A DNA stretch of 24,036 nucleotides from a virus, in IMG/VR virus record IMGVR_UViG_3300045932_000064, positions 1 through 24,036 of that record; one strand, written 5' to 3'. Positions 1 through 6,688 of the stretch are shown piece after piece. The position numbers and the translations under genes are program-made. Position 1 is the stretch's first letter, and each line of letters starts with the position of its first letter. The notes beneath the pieces are model-generated. The model searched no databases and was not told where the DNA came from. It worked only from the letters and a program-made list of their open reading frames with translations.

Positions 1-54
1 GCGTCGGAGGCGTGGTGGTGGGCGCGCGGCCATGCGGAGGCGGCCGACCGGTGA
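1..54 (+). CDS. 3' part of a small membrane protein ORF that continues from the right end of the window
   Basis: The frame starting at base 1 is open and ends in TGA at 52-54, giving a short tail with the run AWWWARGHAEAADR. It is the in-phase continuation of the ORF that begins at 23962 and is still open at 24036. Joined directly, the two pieces make a protein of about 42 residues with one hydrophobic segment followed by a Trp-rich, charged tail. If the 9 bases shared by both window ends (GCGTCGGAG) are a duplicated overlap, the protein is three residues shorter and still in frame. The function is unknown. A small lysis-related membrane protein is possible but unsupported. Confidence 0.4.
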   Translation, partial: ASEAWWWARGHAEAADR

Positions 55-80
55 GAGGCCGGAGCGGTGTACGTACGGTC

Positions 81-215
81 ATGGATGAGTTGCTCAACGT
101 CCTCACCCTGATCGTCGGATGGACATTGCTCCCGATTGTCGTCGTCGCGGAGTGGGTGTGTGAGCAGGGGGAGCGCTGGTTACGCTGGCGACTCCGGCGG
201 ATAAATCGGGAATGA
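81..215 (+). CDS. small membrane protein, one hydrophobic segment, basic C-terminus
   Basis: A 44-residue ORF starting at ATG 81, the first ATG in the frame. Residues 4-27 are hydrophobic (LLNVLTLIVGWTLLPIVVVA) and suit one membrane-spanning helix. The last 18 residues are rich in Arg and Trp and should stay in the cytoplasm. The ribosome binding site is weak: a GGAG lies about 16 bases upstream, which is far. The gene sits just after the small ORF that spans the window ends and before a tandem repeat array. It could be a holin-like or other lysis accessory protein, but nothing in the sequence proves it. Upstream in-frame GTG codons from position 12 would add a Gly/Arg-rich stretch that looks non-coding. 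Confidence 0.4.
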   Translation: MDELLNVLTLIVGWTLLPIVVVAEWVCEQGERWLRWRLRRINRE

Positions 216-218
216 GGG

Positions 219-267
219 TCTGTCCGGTTCTGTCCGGTTCTGTCCGGTTCTGTCCGGTTCTGTCCGG
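219..267 (+). repeat. tandem 10-bp repeat array, unit TGTCCGGTTC
   Basis: The unit TGTCCGGTTC occurs four times without change at 221-260, followed by a partial fifth unit TGTCCGG at 261-267 and preceded by TC. The period is 10 bp, about one helical turn, so a protein could bind all copies on the same face. The array lies in a gene-free gap upstream of the terminase genes. Its reverse complement contains GAACCG, the same core as the array at 23901-23947 on the other side of the window junction. A terminase-binding (cosB/pac-like) role or iteron role is inferred. Confidence 0.9.
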
Positions 268-270
268 ACA

Positions 271-298
271 TTCAAGTTAGGGCGATCGCTAACTTGAA
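271..298. promoter_or_regulatory. perfect 10-bp inverted repeat with 8-nt spacer
   Basis: TTCAAGTTAG (271-280) and CTAACTTGAA (289-298) are exact reverse complements. The spacer GGCGATCG itself contains the palindrome CGATCG. There is no T-run after the right arm, so an intrinsic terminator is unlikely. It directly follows the 10-bp repeat array and lies 15 bases before the ATG of the first gene of the packaging/structural operon. A dimeric operator, a terminase recognition element or an mRNA leader hairpin would all fit. The arms are AT-rich compared with the surrounding DNA. Confidence 0.7.
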
Positions 299-313
299 CT
301 TGACAAACGGGCG

Positions 314-583
314 ATGAGTCATCACGTGTTGAAATGCTGGCCCGGGCTTTTCGATGATGTGGTGTGCGGGGAGAAACGATTCGAGGTGCGGCGCAACGAT
401 CGCGGATTCGACGCCGGCGACGTCCTGCAGCTGCGCGAATGGCGCCCGGACACGCGATCCTTTAGCGGCCGCGTGACACACGTCCGCGTCACGTATATCC
501 TGCACACCGCGCCCGGCCTCCAGTTCGGTTTTGTCGTGATGGGAATCGAACCGTGTGAGGTACCGTTCGATGGGACGCGCTAA
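314..583 (+). CDS. DUF3850 / ASCH-like (PUA-fold) protein
   Basis: An 89-residue protein with the pattern of the DUF3850 family, a small ASCH/PUA-like fold thought to bind RNA or nucleic acid. Visible family features are the opening HHVLKCWPGLFDDV, the central GEKRFEVRRNDRGFDAGDVL, and the C-terminal FGFVVMGIE strand. The length is usual for the family, and ATG 314 gives the normal N-terminus. The stop TAA overlaps the ATG of the small terminase by one base (TAATG), so the two are probably translationally coupled. It is the first gene of the long rightward head and tail operon. Its role in phages is not established. Confidence 0.75.
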   Translation: MSHHVLKCWPGLFDDVVCGEKRFEVRRNDRGFDAGDVLQLREWRPDTRSFSGRVTHVRVTYILHTAPGLQFGFVVMGIEPCEVPFDGTR

Positions 584-1077
584 TGGCCGGCAATTGGAAC
601 AGCGGTCGGCGCCCGCAGCCCACGGCGCTCAAAGTCCTGCGCGGCAATCCGTCAAAAACGCGGCTCAACGCAAACGAGCCCAAGCCGCCGGCGGTCACCG
701 ACAACTTCGACATTCCGCCGCCGGAACTCGACGGCGACGCGATGGCGATCGCGGAGTGGACGCGGGTCGCGCCCCTGCTGCGGATGTGCGGTCTGGTCAG
801 TCAAGCCGAACGGACGGCGCTGACGGCGCTATGCCAGCAATGGAGTCAGTACCTCGAAGCGCAAACCCACATCCGCAAACTCGGCATGGTCGTCAAAACG
901 ACAAACGGCCTGCCGATGACGAACCCGTATCTGCCGATCGCGCGCGCCGCCCTCGCGGCGTGTCACCGCCTCTGGACCGAACTCGGCCTGACGCCGAGCG
1001 GGCGCGCCCGCGTGTCGAGACTGCCGCCGCTGTCCGACGCGCCGGCGCCGCGGAGCAAGTGGGCGGGTCTGTTGTGA
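583..1077 (+). CDS. terS: phage terminase small subunit, P27 family
   Basis: A 164-residue protein. It would recognise the packaging site and load the large terminase. The N-terminus matches the P27-type small subunit: a basic GRRP motif, then LKVLRGNPSKTRLN and a proline-containing linker (residues 7-36). A helical body follows in which residues 45-110 resemble the family core (DAMAIAEWTRVAPLLRMCGL, then CQQWSQYLEAQ). ATG 583 overlaps the preceding stop. The TGA at 1075-1077 overlaps the GTG of the ParB-like gene (GTGA). The large subunit does not follow directly: three other genes lie between. The tandem repeats at 219-267 and 23901-23947 are candidate binding sites. Confidence 0.85.
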   Translation: MAGNWNSGRRPQPTALKVLRGNPSKTRLNANEPKPPAVTDNFDIPPPELDGDAMAIAEWTRVAPLLRMCGLVSQAERTALTALCQQWSQYLEAQTHIRKLGMVVKTTNGLPMTNPYLPIARAALAACHRLWTELGLTPSGRARVSRLPPLSDAPAPRSKWAGLL

Positions 1078-1712
1078 GTGTCGCCGCCCTGGTCACCGAC
1101 CCGCAGAACCGGCGGGCGCATCCGGCGCGCAATCTGGAGATGATCACCGCGTCGCTCAAGGAAGTGGGCGCCGCACGCGCGATCGTGATCGATGAAGACA
1201 ATCTCATCCTGGCCGGCAATGGCGTCACGCACGCGGCGCCGGCGGCGGGTCTCGATCGCGTGCGCATCATCGATGCCGACGGCGACGAATTGATTGCGGT
1301 GCGGCGCCGCGGATTGACGGACACGCAGAAACGCGCGCTCGCGATGTACGACAATCGCACCGGCGAGCTCGCGACATGGGACCTGGCGCAACTGGCCACC
1401 GACGTGAAGAACGACCTCGACCTGGCGCCGTTCTTCTTCGACGCGGAAGTCCACGCGCTGCTCGACGTGCCGACCGGCGCCGAATGGAATGACAGCGTCG
1501 CGAAACTCCCGATAACCGACCACGCGGGATATCAACAGGTGGCGTTCATTCTCACGGCGGCCCAGGTCGAGATCGTGAAGGGCGCGCTCGCGCGCGCCAA
1601 GGCGGCCGGGGATTTCGGCGACACGGGCAACAGCAACAGCAACGGCAACGCGATCGCGCGCATCTGCGAGGCGTATGGGATTCGCGAAAACGATCATCCT
1701 CCGACCGATTGA
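1074..1712 (+). CDS. ParB/sulfiredoxin-like domain protein
   Basis: A 212-residue protein if translation begins at GTG 1074, which overlaps the TerS stop by four bases. Residues 1-100 carry a ParB N-terminal-like fold: a first motif around DPQNRRAHPARNLEMI, the SLKEVG helix, strands AIVIDEDNLILAGNGV where ParB proteins usually show a GH/GE-type motif, and a closing region LTDTQKRALAMYDNRTGELA. Phage ParB-like proteins of this kind often accompany DNA-modification genes; here a Mom-like gene follows. The C-terminal 110 residues are less conserved and include an Asn/Ser/Gly linker (residues 184-192) coded by a CAACAG-type repeat. No plasmid partition system is present, so partitioning is unlikely. 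Nuclease, nucleotide-handling or DNA-targeting activity is unproven. Confidence 0.7.
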   Translation: MSVAALVTDPQNRRAHPARNLEMITASLKEVGAARAIVIDEDNLILAGNGVTHAAPAAGLDRVRIIDADGDELIAVRRRGLTDTQKRALAMYDNRTGELATWDLAQLATDVKNDLDLAPFFFDAEVHALLDVPTGAEWNDSVAKLPITDHAGYQQVAFILTAAQVEIVKGALARAKAAGDFGDTGNSNSNGNAIARICEAYGIRENDHPPTD

Positions 1713-2418
1713 CGCCGCGGAGGCGAATGCGACGATTCGGCGCCTGCATTACAGCGGGAAGGTCGTGCGCAATTCGCAGCTGCACATCGGGGTCTTCTAC
1801 CAGGGCGCGCTCGAAGGCGCGCTGCAATTTGGGCCGTCGATGGACAAGCGCCGGTTGATCGGATTGGTCCGCGGCACGGCGTGGCACCAGTTCGTCGAAT
1901 TGAATCGGCTCGCCTTTTCCGAACGCCTGCCACGCAACAGCGAATCCCGCGCGCTCGCGATCGCGTGTCGGTTGCTGCAGCGCCACGCGCCGCAGGTGAA
2001 ATGGATCGTCACGTTCGCGGACGCGACGCAATGCGGCGATGGGACGATCTATCGCGCGGCCGGGTTTCTGCTGACCGGCCTGCGCAAGAACAATCAGATC
2101 TGGGCCTGGCCGGATGGCACGCGCCTGCCGACGCGGCATACGTTGACGACGTCGCACGCCATGAAGGCGGTCACGGGCGGTGCGGCGTCGATGAAACCCT
2201 TCGCCGCGCAAGGCGCGCGACCCGTTCCCGGCTTTCAGATCCGGTATATTCGATTCCTCGATGCGACCTGGCTGGAACGATTGACGGTACCGGTGTTGCC
2301 GTATACCGACATTCAGCGGGTCGGCGCGTCGATGTACCGCGGGCGAGGTGCTGAGAACGGCACGGCGGTCCCAACCGCAGGGGGCGGTGAGATTCCGACC
2401 CGCCCGCTCCACTCATGA
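1675..2418 (+). CDS. Mom-like DNA modification protein (GNAT fold)
   Basis: A 247-residue protein resembling the phage Mu Mom family, which converts adenine in DNA to a carbamoylmethyl-type adenine and so protects against restriction. Recognisable stretches in order are RLHYSGK (23-29), HIGVFYQGALEGALQF (37-52), LNRLAFSERLPRNSESRALA (76-95), KWIVTFADATQCGDGTIYRA (109-128) and AGFLLTG. The Arg, the N-S-E-S-R segment, the Asp of FAD and the Tyr of TIYRA correspond to positions conserved in Mom. A C-terminal part (about 165-247) contains FQIRYIRFLD and VPVLPYTDI, as in larger phage members. ATG 1675 overlaps the ParB-like gene by 38 bases; its stop overlaps the next ATG (ATGA). Lying between the terminase subunits, it is probably expressed late, as is known for Mu mom. 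Confidence 0.7.
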   Translation: MGFAKTIILRPIDAAEANATIRRLHYSGKVVRNSQLHIGVFYQGALEGALQFGPSMDKRRLIGLVRGTAWHQFVELNRLAFSERLPRNSESRALAIACRLLQRHAPQVKWIVTFADATQCGDGTIYRAAGFLLTGLRKNNQIWAWPDGTRLPTRHTLTTSHAMKAVTGGAASMKPFAAQGARPVPGFQIRYIRFLDATWLERLTVPVLPYTDIQRVGASMYRGRGAENGTAVPTAGGGEIPTRPLHS

Positions 2419-2744
2419 ACCATTACATGCTCGATGAGAAGGGCGAAGTCGTGATGACCGAGGACCTGCTCGTGTGGGCTGCCTGGTTCGAGCGGGCAAC
2501 GCGCGATCGCAGCCGGATCATTGCCCACGACCGTGACGAGCAGCCGGGCGCGCCCGATGTACTGGTCTCGACCGTGTTTCTCGGCCTCGATCACAATTGG
2601 ACCGGCCACGGATTACCGGTCTTGTGGGAGACGCTGGTCATGGGCGGCCCGCACGATGGACACATGCGCCGGTATACGTCGCGCGCTGAGGCCATTGCCG
2701 GGCATCAAGCCGTTTGCCGGATGGTCAATCCGGTCCACTCATGA
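2415..2744 (+). CDS. small conserved phage protein of unknown function
   Basis: A 109-residue protein coupled to its neighbours on both sides by ATGA overlaps (ATG 2415; TGA 2742-2744). It has the look of a widespread phage family: an early Asp/Glu-rich turn, DLLVWAAWFERATRDRSRII, then VSTVFLGLDHNWTGHG, LWETLVMGG, and a final RRYTSRAEAIAGHQ segment. No catalytic motif stands out and no function is known. Homologues are typically scattered among packaging and early genes of siphoviruses. Its placement between the Mom-like gene and the large terminase keeps it in the same transcript. Confidence 0.65.
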   Translation: MNHYMLDEKGEVVMTEDLLVWAAWFERATRDRSRIIAHDRDEQPGAPDVLVSTVFLGLDHNWTGHGLPVLWETLVMGGPHDGHMRRYTSRAEAIAGHQAVCRMVNPVHS

Positions 2745-4297
2745 CCCCGTCGCGCAAGGTCGAACTCATCAATCAACTCACGCACACCAAAGGCCCGTTT
2801 GCCGGGCAGCCGTTCCGATTGCGCCGGTGGCAGGAACGCCAGATCATCCGGCCGCTGTTTTCGATCGACCGGAAGACCAGACTGCGACGGTACCGGATGT
2901 GCCTGCTGATGATGCCGCGCAAAAACGGCAAGACGGAATTGTGCGCGGCCCTCGCGATCGATGGCTTGCTGTTCGATGAGGAAATCGGCGCCGAGGTCTA
3001 TTCCGCGGCCGCGGACAAGGACCAGGCCGGGCTCGTGTTCAACGTCGCCGCGCAGATGATCCGCAATGACGCTGAACTCTACGCCGCGTGTGAGATTGTC
3101 GATTCGCAAAAACGGATCATCCACCGCAAGACCGGCAGCTTCTATCGCGCGATTTCCGCGGAGGCGTACTCGAAACACGGCTTCAACGCCTCGCGCGTGA
3201 TTTACGACGAACTCCATGCCGCGCCGTCGCGCGAATTGTGGGACGTCCTGGCATCGAGCACCGGCGCGCGGGCGCAACCGCTCATCATCGGCATTTCAAC
3301 CGCGGGCTACGACCGCCATTCGATTCTGTGGGAGTTGTATCAACACGCGCTGAAGGTGCGCGAGAATCCGGCACTCGATCCGACGTTCCTCCCGGTGATT
3401 TGGGAGGCGCCGGCCGATGCCGACTGGACCGATGAGCGCGTGTGGCATGCGGCGAATCCGGCGCTCGGCGATTTCCGGTCGCTCGAGGAGCTCCGGGCGG
3501 CGTGCGCGCGGGCGAAGGAAATTCCGGCCCAAGAAAACGCCTTCCGCCGGCTCTATCTGAACCAATGGACCGAACAGGCCGAGCGGTGGATTCCGCTGGC
3601 GGCCTGGGATGCGTGCCGGCGCCAAGGTCTATTTGGCGGCAACGCCATCGGTCCCGACATCCTGGCGGGCCGGCGGTGTTACGTCGGGCTCGATTTGTCG
3701 ACCACCACGGACTTGACCGCGGCGGTCGCCGTGTTCCCGGACGACGACGGACCGGGCTTCGCGGTCGTGCCGCAGTTTTTCATTCCGGAAGAACGCATCC
3801 AGGCGCGCGTCACGCGCGACCGCGTGCCGTATGACGAATGGTCGCGCCTCGGGTACCTCACCACGACGCCCGGGCCGACCGTCGACTACGAATACATCCG
3901 CATGCACCTGCACGCCTGGCGCGATCGCTTCGATCTCCGCATGATCGCGTATGACCCCTGGAACGCCACCGACTTGACCACGCGTCTCGAAAAGCAGGAC
4001 GGCTTCATGTGCGTGAAAATGCGCCAGGGCAAAGCCACGCTGTCGGCGCCCTCGAAGGCGCTCGAAAAAGCGATCCTCGAAAAAACACTTCGACATGACG
4101 GCCATCCGGTCTTACGCTGGAACGTCGGCAACGCCGCAGCAGAGAGCGACGCCGCCGGCAATATTCAACTCTCGAAGGCGCGGTCCACGGAACGGATTGA
4201 CGGGCTCTATGCCCTCGTGATGGGCCTCGATGCGATGCAACGCGACGCGCCAACACCGCCGAAGGAATATCAAATTTTCTTTCTCGGTGGCCGGTGA
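2741..4297 (+). CDS. terL: phage terminase large subunit (ATPase + nuclease)
   Basis: A 518-residue motor that pumps DNA into the prohead and cuts it. The ATPase domain shows a Walker A-like PRKNGKTE (59-66), Walker B VIYDELH (153-159) and a coupling motif GIST (184-187). The RNase H-like nuclease domain shows acidic residues in GLDLSTTTD (316-324), YDPWNAT (404-410) and ERIDGLYALVMGLDA (484-498). The order and length match the Terminase_1 / YmfN-type large subunits of HK97-like phages. ATG 2741 is chosen because it overlaps the upstream TGA (ATGA); an upstream TTG at 2714 would add nine residues with no support. The nuclease acidic residues are all present, so the enzyme should be active. 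Confidence 0.93.
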   Translation: MTPSRKVELINQLTHTKGPFAGQPFRLRRWQERQIIRPLFSIDRKTRLRRYRMCLLMMPRKNGKTELCAALAIDGLLFDEEIGAEVYSAAADKDQAGLVFNVAAQMIRNDAELYAACEIVDSQKRIIHRKTGSFYRAISAEAYSKHGFNASRVIYDELHAAPSRELWDVLASSTGARAQPLIIGISTAGYDRHSILWELYQHALKVRENPALDPTFLPVIWEAPADADWTDERVWHAANPALGDFRSLEELRAACARAKEIPAQENAFRRLYLNQWTEQAERWIPLAAWDACRRQGLFGGNAIGPDILAGRRCYVGLDLSTTTDLTAAVAVFPDDDGPGFAVVPQFFIPEERIQARVTRDRVPYDEWSRLGYLTTTPGPTVDYEYIRMHLHAWRDRFDLRMIAYDPWNATDLTTRLEKQDGFMCVKMRQGKATLSAPSKALEKAILEKTLRHDGHPVLRWNVGNAAAESDAAGNIQLSKARSTERIDGLYALVMGLDAMQRDAPTPPKEYQIFFLGGR

Positions 4298-4501
4298 ATG
4301 CCGGTGACCCGCCGGCGCAATGGGCGGCCGCCGCTCGACCCGACCGGTCGGTCAGTGCCGGTGTGTTTGAGATTGCCAGGCCAACGCTATGACGAGCTTT
4401 ACGTGCGCGCCCAAACCGCGCGCGTGAGCGTGCCGGAACTCATTCGGCGGTCGCTCAAACCTGAAAAAATAGATATCGAAAGTTCCCGCCGCGACGCCTG
4501 A
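4298..4501 (+). CDS. small ribbon-helix-helix-like DNA-binding protein
   Basis: A 67-residue basic protein whose ATG follows the terL stop codon directly with no gap. Residues 17-52 suit a ribbon-helix-helix fold: a strand (RSVPVCLRLPG) followed by two helices (QRYDELYVRAQTA and VSVPELIRRSLK). The N-terminus RRRNGRPPLDP is a basic arm that could contact DNA. Such proteins are usually repressors or antitoxins. No toxin partner lies beside it, and its place between the large terminase and the capsid gene is unusual. It could autoregulate the late operon or act in packaging. The fold is inferred from pattern only. Confidence 0.6.
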   Translation: MPVTRRRNGRPPLDPTGRSVPVCLRLPGQRYDELYVRAQTARVSVPELIRRSLKPEKIDIESSRRDA

Positions 4502-4522
4502 CCCCGCACACTACGCGCGCCC

Positions 4523-6382
4523 GTGGACCGCAAGTACACGTACGCGCTCCTGCACGTCAAAGACCTGAACGCGGAGACGCGCACGATTGCCGGCATTGCC
4601 TCGACCGCGACGCCCGACCTACACGGCGACATTCTCGAACCCAAGGGCGCGCATTTCCGGAATCCGCTCCCGCTGCTGTTCCATCACGACAAAACGGCGC
4701 CGGTCGGCCATGCGACGTTGAGCGTCGAGGGTGACGAGATCCGGTTCGAGGCCACGCTCGCGGAGGTCGCCGAACCGGGCGCCGTGCGCAATCGCGTCGA
4801 GGAAGCCTGGCAATCCATCAAGGCCGGCCTGATTCGGGCCGTGTCGATCGGGTTTATGCCGCGGCCCGGCGGCATGAAGTTCCGCAAACAAGGCGGCCTG
4901 CACTTACTCCAGACCGATATCTTCGAACTGTCGCTCGTCACGATTCCGGCCAACGTCGACGCGACGATCCTGACGGTGAAGTCGCTCGATGCGCCGCATC
5001 TTGCCGCCGCCGAACGGTGGGCCTTCGCCACGCGGACAAAGGACCGCGCGCCTATGACGCACAAAGAAATCATTCAGAACTTCGAGAACAAACGGGCGGC
5101 GATCGTGGCGCGCATGGACGTGCTGATGGCCGATGCCAACGCGGCCGGCGAAACATTGAGCGGCGACCAGGCGGCGGAATACGACCGTCTGGGCCTCGAA
5201 GTGAAAAGCATCGATGAGCACCTGGTCCGCGCGCGGGAGCTGGAACGGCTCAACGCGGCCGCGGCCACGCCGGTGACGTCGAACAATTCGCCGGCCGTGA
5301 CGACGCGTCCGGTCGTCAGCATCCGCCCGAATGTCGAGCCGGGCACGGCCTTCACCCGGATCGCGATGGCGACTGCGGCGTGCAAAGGCAACAAATGGGA
5401 AGCGGCCGAATATGCGAAGCAATGGGACGACACGACCCCAGAAGTCAGTTTGTTTCTCAAGGCGGCGGTGGCGCCTGGCACGACGACCGATGCCGCCTGG
5501 GCCAAACCACTCGCGACGCCGGGCAACGTGATCCTCGAAGAGTTTCTGACGCTGTTGCGGCCGGCGACGATTATCGGGCGGATTGGCGGCATGCCCAAAG
5601 TCCCGTTTCTCGTTCCCGTGCCGCTCGTCACCGCGGGAGGCTCCTACAAGTGGGTCGGGGAAGCGAAACCCAAGCCCGTGACAAGCATGGCCTTTTCGAG
5701 CACGTCCCTCCCGATCACGAAAGCGGCCGGCATCATCGTGTTGACCGAGGAACTCGTCCGCAACTCGACGCCGAGCGCCGAGGAGGTCGTCCGACGCGAA
5801 ATGATTCGCGGGATTGCGTCATTTCTCGACAAACAGTTTGTCGATCCGACCGTGGCGGCGGTCGCCGGCGTGAATCCCGCCAGCGTGACGAATGGCGTCA
5901 CGCCCGTGACCGCGACGACGAATCCGGCGACCGATATTCATGCGCTGCTGTCGAAATTCACGACGGCGGGACTCCCGGTCGCCGGCGTGCATCTCATCAT
6001 GTCGTCGACGAACGCGCTCGCGCTCGCGTTTCGGAAAAACAATGACGGCTCGGCCGAGTTTCCTGGCGTGTCCGTCACGGGCGGCGCGATCAGTGGAATC
6101 CCGCTCATCGTCTCGGATCATGTCGGGGATGACGTCGTCGCTGTCCTGGCGCCGTATGTCGTGTATGCCGATGATGGCGGCGTGACGGTGGACGTCTCGC
6201 GCGAGGCGTCGCTCCAGATGGACTCGGCGCCCATGTCGCCCGCGGATGCGACGACGGTCTATGTCTCGCTCTGGCAGACGAACAGCGTCGGGCTCAGGGC
6301 GGAGCGGTTCATCAACTGGGTCAAAGCTAATCCGAACGCGGCCCAGTATATCGATGGCGCCGTGTGGACGCCGGGACTCTAA
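4523..6382 (+). CDS. fused prohead protease (S78-like) and HK97-fold major capsid protein
   Basis: A 619-residue fusion starting at GTG 4523. Residues 1-155 are an HK97-type prohead protease: RTIAGIASTATPDLHGD, a His pair in LLFHHDKTAPVGHA (H54/H55), the Ser of LIRAVSIGFMP (S108) and FELSLVTIPAN. Residues 178-245 form a predicted coiled coil like the HK97 delta (scaffold) domain. Residues 270-619 are the capsid fold: an N-arm region, KWVGEAKPKPVTSMAFSSTS, then ITKAAGIIVLTEELVRNSTP, a central domain, and a final HK97-like strand. In most relatives protease and capsid are separate genes or use separate starts. An internal ATG at 5054 could yield a separate scaffold-capsid form. The gene precedes the portal gene, the reverse of the common order. 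Confidence 0.9.
   Translation: MDRKYTYALLHVKDLNAETRTIAGIASTATPDLHGDILEPKGAHFRNPLPLLFHHDKTAPVGHATLSVEGDEIRFEATLAEVAEPGAVRNRVEEAWQSIKAGLIRAVSIGFMPRPGGMKFRKQGGLHLLQTDIFELSLVTIPANVDATILTVKSLDAPHLAAAERWAFATRTKDRAPMTHKEIIQNFENKRAAIVARMDVLMADANAAGETLSGDQAAEYDRLGLEVKSIDEHLVRARELERLNAAAATPVTSNNSPAVTTRPVVSIRPNVEPGTAFTRIAMATAACKGNKWEAAEYAKQWDDTTPEVSLFLKAAVAPGTTTDAAWAKPLATPGNVILEEFLTLLRPATIIGRIGGMPKVPFLVPVPLVTAGGSYKWVGEAKPKPVTSMAFSSTSLPITKAAGIIVLTEELVRNSTPSAEEVVRREMIRGIASFLDKQFVDPTVAAVAGVNPASVTNGVTPVTATTNPATDIHALLSKFTTAGLPVAGVHLIMSSTNALALAFRKNNDGSAEFPGVSVTGGAISGIPLIVSDHVGDDVVAVLAPYVVYADDGGVTVDVSREASLQMDSAPMSPADATTVYVSLWQTNSVGLRAERFINWVKANPNAAQYIDGAVWTPGL
5038..5056 (+). promoter_or_regulatory. possible internal ribosome binding site and start (ATG 5054) for a separate capsid protein
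   Basis: AAAGGA at 5038-5043 lies ten bases before an in-frame ATG at 5054, exactly where the protease domain ends and the coiled-coil scaffold domain begins. Initiation here would give a 442-residue delta-domain plus capsid protein, the size and layout of an ordinary HK97-type capsid precursor. This would supply many capsid copies per protease copy, as nested starts do in other phages. The site is seen; its use is inferred. Confidence 0.45.
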
Positions 6383-6392
6383 AGGGGAGCGT

Positions 6393-6686
6393 ATGAGTGT
6401 TGGCCTCGCGGTCACGAAAGCGGAAGTCGACGCGCGCGCGGGCGACCTGGCGCGGCAATTCCAGCGCAGTTTCGGCGACGTGGTGACGATGCAGCAATTC
6501 CTGCTCGCCACCGCGGACGCCGACCTCGTCGCCCTGGGCTACACGCCGGAGGAAGTCGCATCGCTGAAAACCGCGTACACGGATTTGATGCAGCTCGCGA
6601 ATATTTGGACGGGCGCGCAGGCCTTACCGGCCGCGAAGGATTTTCGGATCTTCGTGTCGCGGCTCTGGGGCGTCGGCGCCTTCTAA
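6393..6686 (+). CDS. small conserved phage protein between capsid and portal genes
   Basis: A 97-residue protein. ATG 6393 is preceded by a strong site, AGGGGAG, eight to nine bases after the capsid stop codon begins. The sequence is mainly helical, with MQQFLLATADADLVALGYTP and KTAYTDLMQLANIWTGAQAL, and ends in a DFRIFVSRLWGVGAF tail. This pattern is common among small uncharacterised proteins beside capsid genes of siphoviruses, and no enzyme motif is present. A role as a head decoration, connector accessory or assembly factor would fit the position. The function is unknown. Confidence 0.65.
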   Translation: MSVGLAVTKAEVDARAGDLARQFQRSFGDVVTMQQFLLATADADLVALGYTPEEVASLKTAYTDLMQLANIWTGAQALPAAKDFRIFVSRLWGVGAF

Positions 6687-6688
6687 CC

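Noticed and set aside
219-267. CRISPR-like repeats
   Set aside because: The units are 10 bp, directly tandem and have no spacers; no cas gene is present.
300-305. TTGACA, a perfect -35 hexamer just before the DUF3850-like gene
   Set aside because: No matching -10 element lies 16-18 bases downstream, and that place is already inside the coding region (ATG 314).
555-1073. N-terminal extension of the ParB-like protein from an upstream start
   Set aside because: It would overlap the entire small terminase gene and consists of Arg/Ala/Gln-rich shadow sequence; GTG 1074 overlapping the TerS stop is the natural start.
1612-1650. CAACAG-type microsatellite in the ParB-like gene
   Set aside because: Too short and imperfect to suggest phase variation; it encodes an ordinary Asn/Ser/Gly linker.
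963-1697. Minus-strand frame opposite the ParB-like gene
   Set aside because: Shadow composition, no ribosome binding site, and the + strand gene has recognisable motifs.
1881-2354. Second frame inside the Mom-like gene
   Set aside because: Arg-rich shadow sequence without motifs; the Mom-like frame has family signatures along its length.
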